A stretch of 64,000 bases of DNA from NCBI GenBank assembly GCA_009829735.1, contig CM020618.1:35440894-35504893 (forward strand), in the 5' to 3' direction. The position numbers and the translations under genes were made by a program. Positions 18,851 to 27,735 of the stretch are shown here, piece after piece. The notes beneath the pieces were generated by a model. That model made no database searches, was not told the DNA's origin, and saw nothing but the letters and a program-made list of their open reading frames with translations. The DNA is from Pyropia yezoensis (Eukaryota; Rhodophyta; Bangiophyceae; Bangiales; Bangiaceae). The first letter of the stretch is position 1, and each line of letters begins with the position of its first letter.

Positions 18851-20156
18851 CATAGAGCAGCCACACCGCACCATGCCCCACCTCCCGCCTCCCACCGTCC
18901 AACCCCCGCCTGCAGCTGCGCTAAAGCAGACGCACGCGCTGGCAACAGCTGACGCCCACCCCCCCACAGTACCGCGTGCCACCCGTTGCCCGGTCGCCCC
19001 CCCACCCGGCGTCGAGGGCGGGGGCGGCGTGCCCGCTGGCACCACAGGGGAGTGGGCAAACGCAAGATAGGTCCCTCACCCCCCCCCCCCCCCAAACAAC
19101 CTGCCCCGCCAGCCCATCTCCTGCCCACGCCATCCCCCACCATTCACTCCCTCTCACTTCCCCCCCCGCACCCCTTCCCACCCGCATTCGCCTCCTCCCC
19201 CTTCCCCCCCCGCCCCCCCCCCCGCCCTCCCATCCCCAGGCCCCCCGTCTGCCGCCCACGTGCCGCGCCCCTCCCCCTCTACTCACGGTGAGGCATCGGT
19301 GCTCGCTCCCACGACGCCCGCGCGCCTGCCCCCCCCCCCGCCGTCGCGTCCTTTGTAGAGGGCGCATCTACGCCGGGCGGGGGCGATCTACAGTGGAGAG
19401 TGGCGAGAGCAAAAGAAAAGGGCAAAGAGGAAAAAATAGAGAGATCAGAGTGAAGCACAAGCGCATCGCACCGCTACCGACGCGGGATCTCTTGACTTGG
19501 GGCCGCAGCTGGGGGCAAGGCGCTACATATCAGCGTTTCGGCCCCCGCGCTCCGCGCCACCCCTCTCCCGGCGGGCCCGTCCGGTGTTGCCGTCCCGGTT
19601 GCGGTGGCGGCGCCGCCGCCCGCCGCGCGCCGCCCACCCCGCGGCCGGGGGCGGCGGGGGAGGTGGCGAATTGGCCGCCCCGCCCCCCACCGCCGCGTCG
19701 CGGCGGCGCAATGCCGCGGCGGTCGCCGTCGCTGCTGCGGCAGCGGCAGTCGCGGTTACGGTCGCGGTTGGCGAGTTTGGCCGTCGGCGCCTTGCTGCCG
19801 CCGCCGCCCCCCCCTCTGCTGGGGTGGGCGGCCGGGGTGTGTCGCCGTGGGTGGTGGCGGTGTGGAGGTGAGCGGTGCGGGGGGGGGGTGGTGGAGATGG
19901 TGGTGGTGGGGGGGGCGGGCACGTACACAGTACCAGTGGTGGATGAGTGGTTTTTGTAGTGGCGGTGCGGCTGGGGTAGCGGTTTGGAAGGGGGGGAGGC
20001 GCGGATGTAAAAGGGTGGGGTGGGAAGGGGGGCGGGGGGAGGGGCGGGGGGGGTAGTGGGCGGAGGAGGAGCGGACGCGGGCTGCCCCCGCCGCCGTTGC
20101 TGCCGCCATCCCCGCGGCGAGCGTTTGCCAAGTCGGCGCGGCTGCCCCACAAAGTG
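18850..20156. other. GC-rich spacer, no gene supported
   Basis: Dominated by C-rich (19080-19350) and mixed G/C low-complexity sequence (19560-20060). Long frames on either strand consist of Pro, Arg, Ala or Gly runs and are rejected. A small less GC-rich island at 19400-19470 (AAAAGAAAAGGGC type) has no gene. Confidence 0.5.
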
Positions 20157-20161
20157 TATAT
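20157..20161 (+). promoter_or_regulatory. TATA-like box of the secreted protein gene
   Basis: GTATATGAGAGG lies about 240 bp before the ATG at 20400. Downstream comes a long leader with (CA)n at 20219-20260 and CCGCCTACC repeats. Confidence 0.4.
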
Positions 20162-20218
20162 GAGAGGCCGTTGCTGGCTCGGACGCTGCCCCTTTGCCAT
20201 CCACTGCCGACCAAGACG

Positions 20219-20260
20219 CAAACACACACACACAACACTCACACACACACACACACATAC
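20219..20260 (+). repeat. CA microsatellite in leader
   Basis: Imperfect (CA)n in the leader of the secreted protein gene; the reverse-complement partner is at 18700-18775. Confidence 0.8.
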
Positions 20261-20399
20261 GGAGGCGCCCACACCCACCCACACCACCCGCCTACCCGCC
20301 TACCCGCCTACACCCCCACCGGCCCATCACTACCGACCTCCAGGCCCATCCATCCACCCACCCCCCGGGCCCCGCCCACCCTCCCCCCCACCCCCCACC

Positions 20400-20816
20400 A
20401 TGGCGCCCACCCTCTCGCCCACGGCCGTTGCGCTGGTGGCGGCCGCCACCGTCGTTGCCGTCGTTGCCGCCGCGGCTGCGCCCGCCGGCGGGCAGGCGGT
20501 CGACCCCATCTACGTTGGCTCCCCCGCCAACGCGTGTGCCGACCGGGCGGGGACCGTGACGGGCACGTGCGCGTGCAGCGCGGTGGTCTTGACGGGCCGC
20601 CCGTCGGTGCTGCCGCCGGTGGAGGTGTCCCGCCTGTGGTGTGACGTGCGGCCGCGGTCGGGGGCGCGGTATTTTTGTGACGACGCGGGGGCGGCCACGT
20701 GCAACGTGGTGTGCGCGGGGGGCAAGTACTACTGTGCGGCGGGGAGCCTGCGCTTTGGGGGGCAGCAGTGTGAGTGTGCCATGTCGGGCACGCGGGTGGT
20801 GGTGGTGCCACAGTAG
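20400..20816 (+). CDS. Small secreted cysteine-rich protein, function unknown
   Basis: The protein has 138 residues from ATG 20400 (context CACCATGG), the first ATG after the CA-rich leader. Residues 8-30 are a strong hydrophobic segment ending in Ala-Pro-Ala-Gly, a clear signal peptide. The mature part contains ten cysteines, several in closely spaced CxC or C-x5-6-C patterns (GTCAC, CDD.....CNVVC, CEC), which suggests five disulfides and an extracellular or cell-wall location. The sequence ends VVVVPQ. I recognise no family. It could be a cell-wall or apoplastic protein. Its leader is duplicated at 18.65-18.85 kb in inverted orientation. Confidence 0.7.
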   Translation: MAPTLSPTAVALVAAATVVAVVAAAAAPAGGQAVDPIYVGSPANACADRAGTVTGTCACSAVVLTGRPSVLPPVEVSRLWCDVRPRSGARYFCDDAGAATCNVVCAGGKYYCAAGSLRFGGQQCECAMSGTRVVVVPQ

Positions 20817-21111
20817 GCACGCGGTGCTGTTGAAGGGAGGGGGGGGAGGGGGACTGGGGCAGGGGTGGGTGAGGGAGGGTGTGTATGTAGTAGCGAGCGG
20901 CGTTGCGAGAGCGGCGCGACTGGCTTGGGAGTGAGGTGGGTGACAGCGTGGGGCTCGCTCGGGTGTGGCCCTGTGTGTGCATGTATGTACATACATACAA
21001 AGTAGATAGTCCACAACGTGACGCCAACTGGTTTGGCTGCCGACGTGGCCCCATTTCATTCCAACGGGGTTTTTAGTGTTCCTTGACGCAGCCAATGACC
21101 CCGCGCAATGT
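20817..21111. other. Convergent intergenic spacer
   Basis: This lies between the 3' ends of the secreted protein gene and the minus-strand HARS gene. It contains TGTATGTACATACATAC (about 20980-20997), a small palindromic TA-rich patch that may serve 3' end formation on either side. No gene. Confidence 0.5.
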
Positions 21112-22854
21112 CTAGGAGCTGGCGCCTGTGCCCGCCGGAGCGTCGGCCCCCTCAGCTGCGCCGTTGGCGGTCAGCCCTGCGAGTGCCTCCCGCACGGCGG
21201 CGACCATGCCCTCCCGAGGCACCTCCTCCTGCTTGCGCTGCTTCAGCACCTTCATCTGCACGACGCCGCGGCCAACCTCCTCCTCCCCCAAAATGACCAC
21301 CAGGGGCACGCCCGCCCGGTCAGCGCCTGCCACGGCCTTGTTCACCTTCACGGTTTCGGCGTAGCCAAACTCGGTCGCAATGCCCGCCGCCCACAGCTCC
21401 GAGGCCACCTTCATCCGCTCGACGAGCATGCCCTTGCCGACGGTCGCAACGACCACCTGCGTAGCGTTTTCGCGCACGCCCCCCACTTCGAGGCTGGCCT
21501 TTTCAAACAGCGCCAGCGCGCGTTCAATGCCCAGCGAGCACCCCACACAGGGCACAGGGGTGGAGGAGAATGAGCCCACCAGCGTGTCGTAGCGCCCGCC
21601 GGCAGCGACAGAGCCGAGGGAGGAGCCCTTGGACGATGTCAGCACCGCCTCGTAGATGAGGCCCGTGTAGTAGTCGAGGCCACGCGCGAGGGACAGGTCC
21701 AGGGCCACTGGGCCGAGGGAGCCCATGGCGGTGAGGTAGGTGGCCAAGAGGTTGAGGTCATCCAGGGCGGCCGCGGCGCCCGCCGCGCAAAGCGCCCCGT
21801 CTGTGCGGAGCTCTGCAATGAGAGCAGGCAGCGTCGAAGACGGCCGTGTGACGTAGGCGCCCACCTTGTCAGCCACGTCCGGGTCAAGGCCCTTGACATC
21901 CACCATCTCGGCGCGGACCTTGGCCCATGGCAGCTTGTCCAGCTTGTCAACCGCTGAACACACGGGCCGGAGCAGCTCTTCGGGCACTCCGCACACGGAA
22001 AAGATGGCGTCCAGCAGCCCCCGGTGGTTCAGCTTGATGGTGAAGCGCGAAAAGATGGCCGCGTGCACGGGGGAAGGCGCGGCGAGAGCGCCGAGCAGCT
22101 CCACCAGCACGGTCACCACCTCGGCGTCGGCCACCATGGGCGCGTACGCGCCCGCAATGTCGAAATCACACTGGTGGAATTCGCGGTAGCGTCCGCGGGC
22201 CATGGCCGGCTGGTCCCGTCGATAGACCTTGCCAATGTGGTAGCGCTTGAGGTTGCTGAGCTTGTACGTGGCCATGTACCGTGCAAACGGGACGGTGAGG
22301 TCGTAGCGGAGGGAGAGAACCTCCCCGCCCTGGTCGGCAAGGTCGTAGATGAGCTTGGAGTCTTCCCCATACTTGTTCAGCAGCGTCTCCCGCAGTTCAA
22401 AGACGGGGGTGTCAATCGCCACCGCGCCGTGGCGCCGAAAGACATCTTCCACGGCACCAAACACGTCCCGCCGGATGGCCATGGATGCGGGGTGCACGTC
22501 CCGGGCGCCCTTGACAACCTTGACCGCCGCACCCTTGGCGGGACCCGCCGCGGCCCTTGTGGGACGCGCCGTCCCGCCGCTACCCGGCGGAGCCGCTGCA
22601 GGGGCAGCGCTGGGAGCCGCCGTGCCGGCAGCAGAGGGGGTGGCGGCGGCAGCGGCGGCAGCGGCGGGGGCGCCGCCAGTGTCGGGCTCGCCCGCGGGGG
22701 CGGCCTGCGCCAACGCCATCCCACCAGCAGTGAGGCGGCGATCAGTAAACCAATACGGCGGGCAGGCAGCCAAGCCTGGGAGGGGCGCAAGACGAGGCTT
22801 TCGCCGCAGGGTACCAGTGCACAGGCAAAGGTGGCGGCACGCCCAGCCCGCCAC
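21112..22854 (-). CDS. HARS: Histidyl-tRNA synthetase
   Basis: A 580-residue class II synthetase that attaches histidine to tRNA-His. Motif 1 is at GARDVHP (116-122) and motif 2 at VYRRDQPAMARGRYREFHQCDFD (split here only by reading, 210-232). The histidine-specific boxes ARGLDYYTG (390-398) and AAGGRYD (417-423) are present, and motif 3 is CVGCSLGIERA (436-446). The C-terminal anticodon-binding domain runs from about 465 to 565. There is no WHEP domain; residues 47-112 are an Ala/Pro-rich linker. The first 45 residues (CRHLCLCTGTLRRKP and on) are basic and hydrophobic without acidic residues before position 38, so they may be an organelle-targeting sequence. Met46 (22719) would be an alternative cytosolic start. 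One gene could thus supply two compartments. All key residues look intact. Confidence 0.95.
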   Translation of the reverse strand: MAGWACRHLCLCTGTLRRKPRLAPLPGLAACPPYWFTDRRLTAGGMALAQAAPAGEPDTGGAPAAAAAAAATPSAAGTAAPSAAPAAAPPGSGGTARPTRAAAGPAKGAAVKVVKGARDVHPASMAIRRDVFGAVEDVFRRHGAVAIDTPVFELRETLLNKYGEDSKLIYDLADQGGEVLSLRYDLTVPFARYMATYKLSNLKRYHIGKVYRRDQPAMARGRYREFHQCDFDIAGAYAPMVADAEVVTVLVELLGALAAPSPVHAAIFSRFTIKLNHRGLLDAIFSVCGVPEELLRPVCSAVDKLDKLPWAKVRAEMVDVKGLDPDVADKVGAYVTRPSSTLPALIAELRTDGALCAAGAAAALDDLNLLATYLTAMGSLGPVALDLSLARGLDYYTGLIYEAVLTSSKGSSLGSVAAGGRYDTLVGSFSSTPVPCVGCSLGIERALALFEKASLEVGGVRENATQVVVATVGKGMLVERMKVASELWAAGIATEFGYAETVKVNKAVAGADRAGVPLVVILGEEEVGRGVVQMKVLKQRKQEEVPREGMVAAVREALAGLTANGAAEGADAPAGTGASS

Positions 22855-23437
22855 CGCAGCCGCCGTCGTGGAAAACGACGAAGTGGGCAGCCTTCCTACC
22901 GAGGTGGGCGCGGTCAGGTGAGGGGCTGACGGTCAACAGGGACACGCCTGGAAGAGGAGGAAAGCGACGACGGAGGGGGCAGACGCAGAGAGATCGATGA
23001 CCGCCAGGGGGGACTTGGGCGCAGTCCAAGGTGGGACGCATCCGCCGTCCGCCTACGTCGCTCTGTGGCTGTTGCCGGCCAACACATCCCCAGTTGCCCA
23101 CGTGTCATGGACAGAGCCGTCCAGCGGGTCAAGGCAGAGATGGCACAGCCGCGTGTTCTTACAAATCGTTGTCGGGAAGGACACGAACGTTAAGCCGTTG
23201 ATGGTTTTACTTCCTGCGAAAATTGCTCAAATAAAATCCAAATAAAATCGGCGGCAGCTTGTTGATAAGTTGCGATCGCTCATTGGCTAAGGTCGACCGC
23301 TTGCCGTTTGTCTGACATGAATCAGGATCACCTCCACTTGGTCGTGCGCGCACACAAGCAAACGACTCGGTCGTGCATGAACCTTGTCTCTCCTCGATAC
23401 GGCGTGCACGCGGTGGCCGGTGCGCACCTCCCCCCCG
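22855..23437. other. Spacer between HARS and the M14 peptidase gene
   Basis: Both flanking genes are on the minus strand. It holds AAATAAAATCCAAATAAAATC at 23228-23248 (TTTATT on the minus strand), the only clearly AT-rich patch here, which could belong to the HARS promoter. No gene. Confidence 0.5.
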
Positions 23438-25873
23438 CTACACACCCACACCAAAGCGGCTGTCAACGCGCCCCCCCACAGCAGCCCCCCCCCCCCCCGG
23501 CGCCTCCCAGCCGCCCGCGTCAAACTCATCGTCGCTGTCAGCCACCTCGCCCAGCTCCATCCCGTTCGCCGCCGCGCGGCCGCCCTCGCCCGGCAGCGGC
23601 ACCCACCCGCGGGCGGCGGCCCGCCGCTGCCATCGACGCCAGGTGCACCACGCCAGGGCGCCCAGGACGGCCGCGGTGGCTGCCGCCGCGGCCCCCACGG
23701 TCAGGGCGGTGCCCCAGCCGCGGGCGGCCGCGGTAGGCTCCGTCCCATGGCCCGTATCACCGCCGTCGCCGGCAGCGTCGGGCGGGGGCGTCAGGGCATG
23801 GCCGTCCCAAACACCCTCGGGCGTGCCCGTCATGTCTATCACGACCGCTGCCGCCGCGCCAGCGCCGCCGGCCGCGCCCCGCCGGGGTGTCGTTACGCGC
23901 AGCGTCCGCGAGTACCAGACGGAGTGGCCCTGGACAACGGAATCCCCGACCTCGTGACGGTACCCACCATCCACCCGGGTGTTAACCAGATGCGACTGGG
24001 GGCTGTTTGTTGCCAGTGCGCTGTCCACCCGCACCGCCACGCGCAAATACACCGGCGTGGTCGACGGGGCAGTGGCAGACACCGCGGGAGGCACCGGCAT
24101 GGTGAGACGGAAGCGCGTGCCGGGCGCGGCGGGAGTACCGCCTTTCCCCGTCACGGGCCCAATGGCCGTCACCAGAGGGTGGGAAGCGCCGGCCGCAGTA
24201 GAGACGTGCAGGCTGGCCGCGTCCACGGTGTGGGCCCCACCAACATAGAACTCCACGGTTGTCCCCGTGTCGTCCGTCGCTGACGACTTGGCCGTCGGCC
24301 ACAACGATGCAGCGGGCTCCACCGCAACGCCACCGACGGCCACAACATCGACGCTCACACCGACGCCGTCCACGCCAGCCACCATCAGCCGCACGTTGCG
24401 GGGCACGTGGCCATCACCGTCGCCTCCCCCGAGGAGCTGCCTTACGCCACCTACCTTGCCCAGAGTCGTCTCGGGCGGCATTTTCTCTTGCGCCGTTTCG
24501 ATTAGGTACGTGACGCACCGGTTGGTGCTGTTGCCTACCGTGGTTTTCTCCGCAGGGTAGCCGCCGAGAGTCGATGGCTTGCATACCACAGCGGCCGGCT
24601 CTTCACCGTGACGGGCTGACCAGCTGGCACCGTACGCCCAGTCCTCCATCCCACCCCCGACGGGATAGACAAGCGCACCCATTGTGCCCACAGGGTAGGC
24701 CGATTCGACGCCACCGCCCGTGCCAGCTGCCGCGGACAGGCGTTCACCCAGAGCTTGCATCGCTGCATCATCGGGGGCCGGGTCGCAAGGGCGCCCGTGG
24801 CCCAGAGCAGCGGGAGGCGCGCCTGGCGGCGGGCGCGGACAGTGTCCCCAGTCACCCCACTCGTAGCCGAGCACATTCGTTCCGCCGTGAAAGGTTAGAA
24901 GCAGTGTGTAGAGGCGGGCGCGGAAGAGCTCATTCAGCACACGCCCCGCCACAGTGCGCATGCAAGAGGGGGCAGCCACATCAAACGCAAAGTCCCGGTT
25001 GGGATCCAAAGGTGCCGACGGCGGGCCTCCCGGGGGGGACTGGTCCTCCCCGCGCACACCCGTCGCGTAGCCGACGGCGTTCGTCATGGGGATGACCGTC
25101 ACTGACCGCGTGTCCAGCAGACGCAACAGCCATGCCCGCAGCACCGGGTCAGTAGAGGACGATGCAGAGGCGGCATCGCTGCCGATGGGGGACACCGCGC
25201 CCGCAAGCAGCTCAGCAAACGCCATGGCCGCGTTGGGCCCCACAACCTCGTCGCCGTGCACCGCGCCGCTTATGAGCACCGCCGGTCGCGCCGCGTCTGC
25301 AGCAGCATCGGCAGCCCCCGAACCCCTCGCGGCGCTGCGAGACACTGCTTGGAGCAGCGACGGTGCGCCGGCCGCGCGGCCAATGTCCATTACCCACACG
25401 CGACATGGCGCCGGCTGCGCGGGCCCACCAGCCGCCACAGACTCATCACAGCTGCCCACGGAGGGCAGGCCAAACGCGTCCTGTGCCGCGTATAGGCGCA
25501 CCACGTGGGGGTGGGCAGCCGCCAGTGCGCGCATACGCGCCAGAATCTCCCCGTATGTGGCGTAGGTGATGGGCGTGTCGACGGTGGCCGCGGCGGCGGC
25601 GATGCTGGCGGCCATGCGCGACGCCGCGCCAATCGGCACGCCCCACTCCGCAGCCGCCTCCCAGCCGCCCTCAGGCAACCCCCGCGTCGCCTTCTCAGAT
25701 AGCCGAGCTCCTGCCCCCGACTGGCGAAGACCACTGGTCTGGCCCGGTGCAGCCGCTGCTGGGTGTGTGAGCCAGGCGGTCGCGGCCAGCACCGCCGCGG
25801 CACCCGCGGTGGCCATCGCTGCCGACGTGCGCCGCGACCGGCGCAACCGCGGCCGCACACGAGGCGGCGACAT
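23438..25873 (-). CDS. Membrane-anchored M14-family metallocarboxypeptidase
   Basis: An 811-residue protein from the ATG at 25873 (the frame is open to 26149, but those extra residues look like leader). Residues 20-42, MATAGAAAVLAATAWLTHP, form a signal anchor or signal peptide after a basic start. The peptidase domain shows HGDE (zinc ligands His206 and Glu209), DPNRDF (substrate-binding Asn-Arg, 291-294), TFHGG with the third zinc ligand His329, GGGMEDWAYG, and IETAQEKMPPE with the catalytic Glu at about 459. The region 460-700 is probably beta-sandwich. A single transmembrane segment, AAAAATAAVLGALAWCTW, is at about 735-758, followed by RRWQRR and an acidic cytoplasmic tail. This predicts a type I surface or secretory-pathway carboxypeptidase. 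Frames on the plus strand are shadows. Confidence 0.85.
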   Translation of the reverse strand: MSPPRVRPRLRRSRRTSAAMATAGAAAVLAATAWLTHPAAAAPGQTSGLRQSGAGARLSEKATRGLPEGGWEAAAEWGVPIGAASRMAASIAAAAATVDTPITYATYGEILARMRALAAAHPHVVRLYAAQDAFGLPSVGSCDESVAAGGPAQPAPCRVWVMDIGRAAGAPSLLQAVSRSAARGSGAADAAADAARPAVLISGAVHGDEVVGPNAAMAFAELLAGAVSPIGSDAASASSSTDPVLRAWLLRLLDTRSVTVIPMTNAVGYATGVRGEDQSPPGGPPSAPLDPNRDFAFDVAAPSCMRTVAGRVLNELFRARLYTLLLTFHGGTNVLGYEWGDWGHCPRPPPGAPPAALGHGRPCDPAPDDAAMQALGERLSAAAGTGGGVESAYPVGTMGALVYPVGGGMEDWAYGASWSARHGEEPAAVVCKPSTLGGYPAEKTTVGNSTNRCVTYLIETAQEKMPPETTLGKVGGVRQLLGGGDGDGHVPRNVRLMVAGVDGVGVSVDVVAVGGVAVEPAASLWPTAKSSATDDTGTTVEFYVGGAHTVDAASLHVSTAAGASHPLVTAIGPVTGKGGTPAAPGTRFRLTMPVPPAVSATAPSTTPVYLRVAVRVDSALATNSPQSHLVNTRVDGGYRHEVGDSVVQGHSVWYSRTLRVTTPRRGAAGGAGAAAAVVIDMTGTPEGVWDGHALTPPPDAAGDGGDTGHGTEPTAAARGWGTALTVGAAAAATAAVLGALAWCTWRRWQRRAAARGWVPLPGEGGRAAANGMELGEVADSDDEFDAGGWEAPGGGGAAVGGRVDSRFGVGV

Positions 25874-27453
25874 CGACGCCCTTCTGCAGCCGCGTGTCAG
25901 AGCAGATGCCCGACCCAGATACCCAGCTTGTCCTCTTGCACTGGCGCGGCAGCCGCCGCCGCCGATGCCCTCACCGCGGCATCTACAATCAGGTCCGTCG
26001 TCCCCTGGGATCCCACACACACCCAGAGTCCATCGACTAGGCAGCGGTTGTTCCCTGACCGCCCACACCCCCATCACGGTGCGCAGAAAGCCCACCCGCG
26101 TGGGCCCCCGCGCATGGCGCGACGCCGCTCCCAAGAGGATGAAGAGCACGACAAGCGGGGCACCGGCACATGTGGCACCGGCCGTCTCGGCTGCCCACCG
26201 TCAGGTGACACAAAAAGGACAGAGATAGTCAAGGGAAGGAGACTGGATGACGCAGGAAGACTGGAGGGCACAGCTGCACGGAGCCGCTCCTGGCGGCTAT
26301 AGTGTACGGAAGGATGGAGAGCAGACGCCGAGGAAGTAGGCGCGCGAGCGCCAGATAGACAGGCGCACTGCGTTGAGCAACTAAGCCACCGGTTCGTGAA
26401 ACGCGGGCGCGGGACTGGTGGGTGACGACACGACCGGGTGTGCCGTGACCGACAGCGGCGGCGTCCGGTCGCGTCGGAGAGTGTAGGGCGCCGATGACCG
26501 GCAACGATGCTGGCTGGTGGGCTCCGCGGATGATGAGGCCTCCTCGGCCGACCGAAATTCAACGGGCAGAGGAATATGTACTGCCCATTCGCCGCCACGA
26601 AGTGAGGAAGTGGCCTCACACCCTGGAATAGAGGCCAATCCAGGCCGTTTGGGGCATTCGCATGTACTGTACGTTCCGCACGGATGTCGCCATCAAAGAA
26701 ATGCAGCGCGGTCACGCACGGCTCGACTAGATACCTAATAGGATGCGTCAAATTCCGATGGTCTGGACTCTCGATTTCTGGCTCGTGGGCCCAGACCTAC
26801 GGGTCGTCGATCTGGGCGCGGTCCACGTGTGGCACGTGGCGTCCTTAGCGTCCTTACACATTAACGTGGCAGGTGACAATAGACTTCTCATCTTGTTGGC
26901 ATTTTCTTCTGAGTTCACCACTGGATCGGGCTCATCGAGAGTAGAGACTTCCAGCAAGTAGGATCTGGGTATGTTGTGGGTATATGAAGTGACACGTTTG
27001 CCACGTACGGCCCTCCGACCCAGATCCGGAAAGCAAAATGTGCCTATCCAGCCCTCTCTACCGGGATGGATCTGGGTATGCCTGGATCGCCACGTTGGCG
27101 AAGTGGAGAGCAATTCCCTACCGACCCTTCCGACGGTCAGATTGGCTGACACTCGTCTTCTCGGGCTTGGTAGATGGTGGGCGTCCACCGGCCCCCGCCG
27201 CCCGCCATTACCGCCCTCCCACATGACAGAACCAGTTGTCATATGCACACGATGCCCGTCGAATGTCTCACAAGCGCGGCCAACTCTCGGCCTCCTCGGT
27301 GTTGCCCCCTTCAGCATTGTAGGTTTTCTTCACGCTGACGTCCTGCCGTGCGCCTTGTGGAAAGTACTCGACCGAAATTTCTTACCAAGATTTCTACCTG
27401 CTGAAGGGTTTCATGGTACGGATCTGGGTATCAAATGTGGGTGCTACCCGGGA
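25874..27453. other. Intergenic region with dispersed GGATCTGGGTAT repeats
   Basis: No gene supported. It is the 5' side of the M14 gene and the flank of the copia element. GGATCTGGGTATG occurs at 26961-26973 and 27068-27080, GGATCTGGGTAT at 27420-27431, and the reverse complement CCCAGATCC at 27019-27027. The last copy is part of an inverted repeat interrupted by the copia element. Confidence 0.5.
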
Positions 27454-27595
27454 TGTGGGAAATTAGGTACCATCTTCCTACCGATCCTGCGCAGGCTCCC
27501 CGTGCCAGATCGGCCCCACATCTATTCCCCTCGGCGGCGGCGCCGTCGTCGGCCCGTGGACACGAGACTGCTAGGCCTTACAGTTCCGGTTCACA
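27454..27595 (-). repeat. Copia 3' LTR
   Basis: 142 bp, TGTGAACCGG...TTTCCCACA on the minus strand, with TG/CA ends; about 97 percent identical to 44151-44292. Confidence 0.85.
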
Positions 27596-27611
27596 CTCCC
27601 CCTCACTCCCC
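27596..27611 (-). other. Copia polypurine tract
   Basis: On the minus strand GGGGAGTGAGGGGGAG directly precedes the 3' LTR, as expected for plus-strand priming. Confidence 0.8.
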
Positions 27612-27735
27612 ACACCCCTTCCCTTGACTTGAACGATGAGCGTGGCCGTGGACACACGATGGCGGGGAGCCCATACTCCAGCCGAGATGCCGCGGAAGCT
27701 CGCGCCCAAGATGAAGCGGTAGGTTTGTCGGAGGC

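Noticed and set aside
19523-20287. Pro-rich 250-residue minus-strand frames
   Set aside because: Low-complexity C/G-rich DNA; they overlap the leader of a real gene.
22024-22929. Long plus-strand frame opposite HARS
   Set aside because: Shadow of a strongly conserved gene in a GC-rich genome; no domain.
24574-25095. Plus-strand frames opposite the M14 peptidase
   Set aside because: Shadows; the minus-strand frame has zinc ligands and catalytic Glu.
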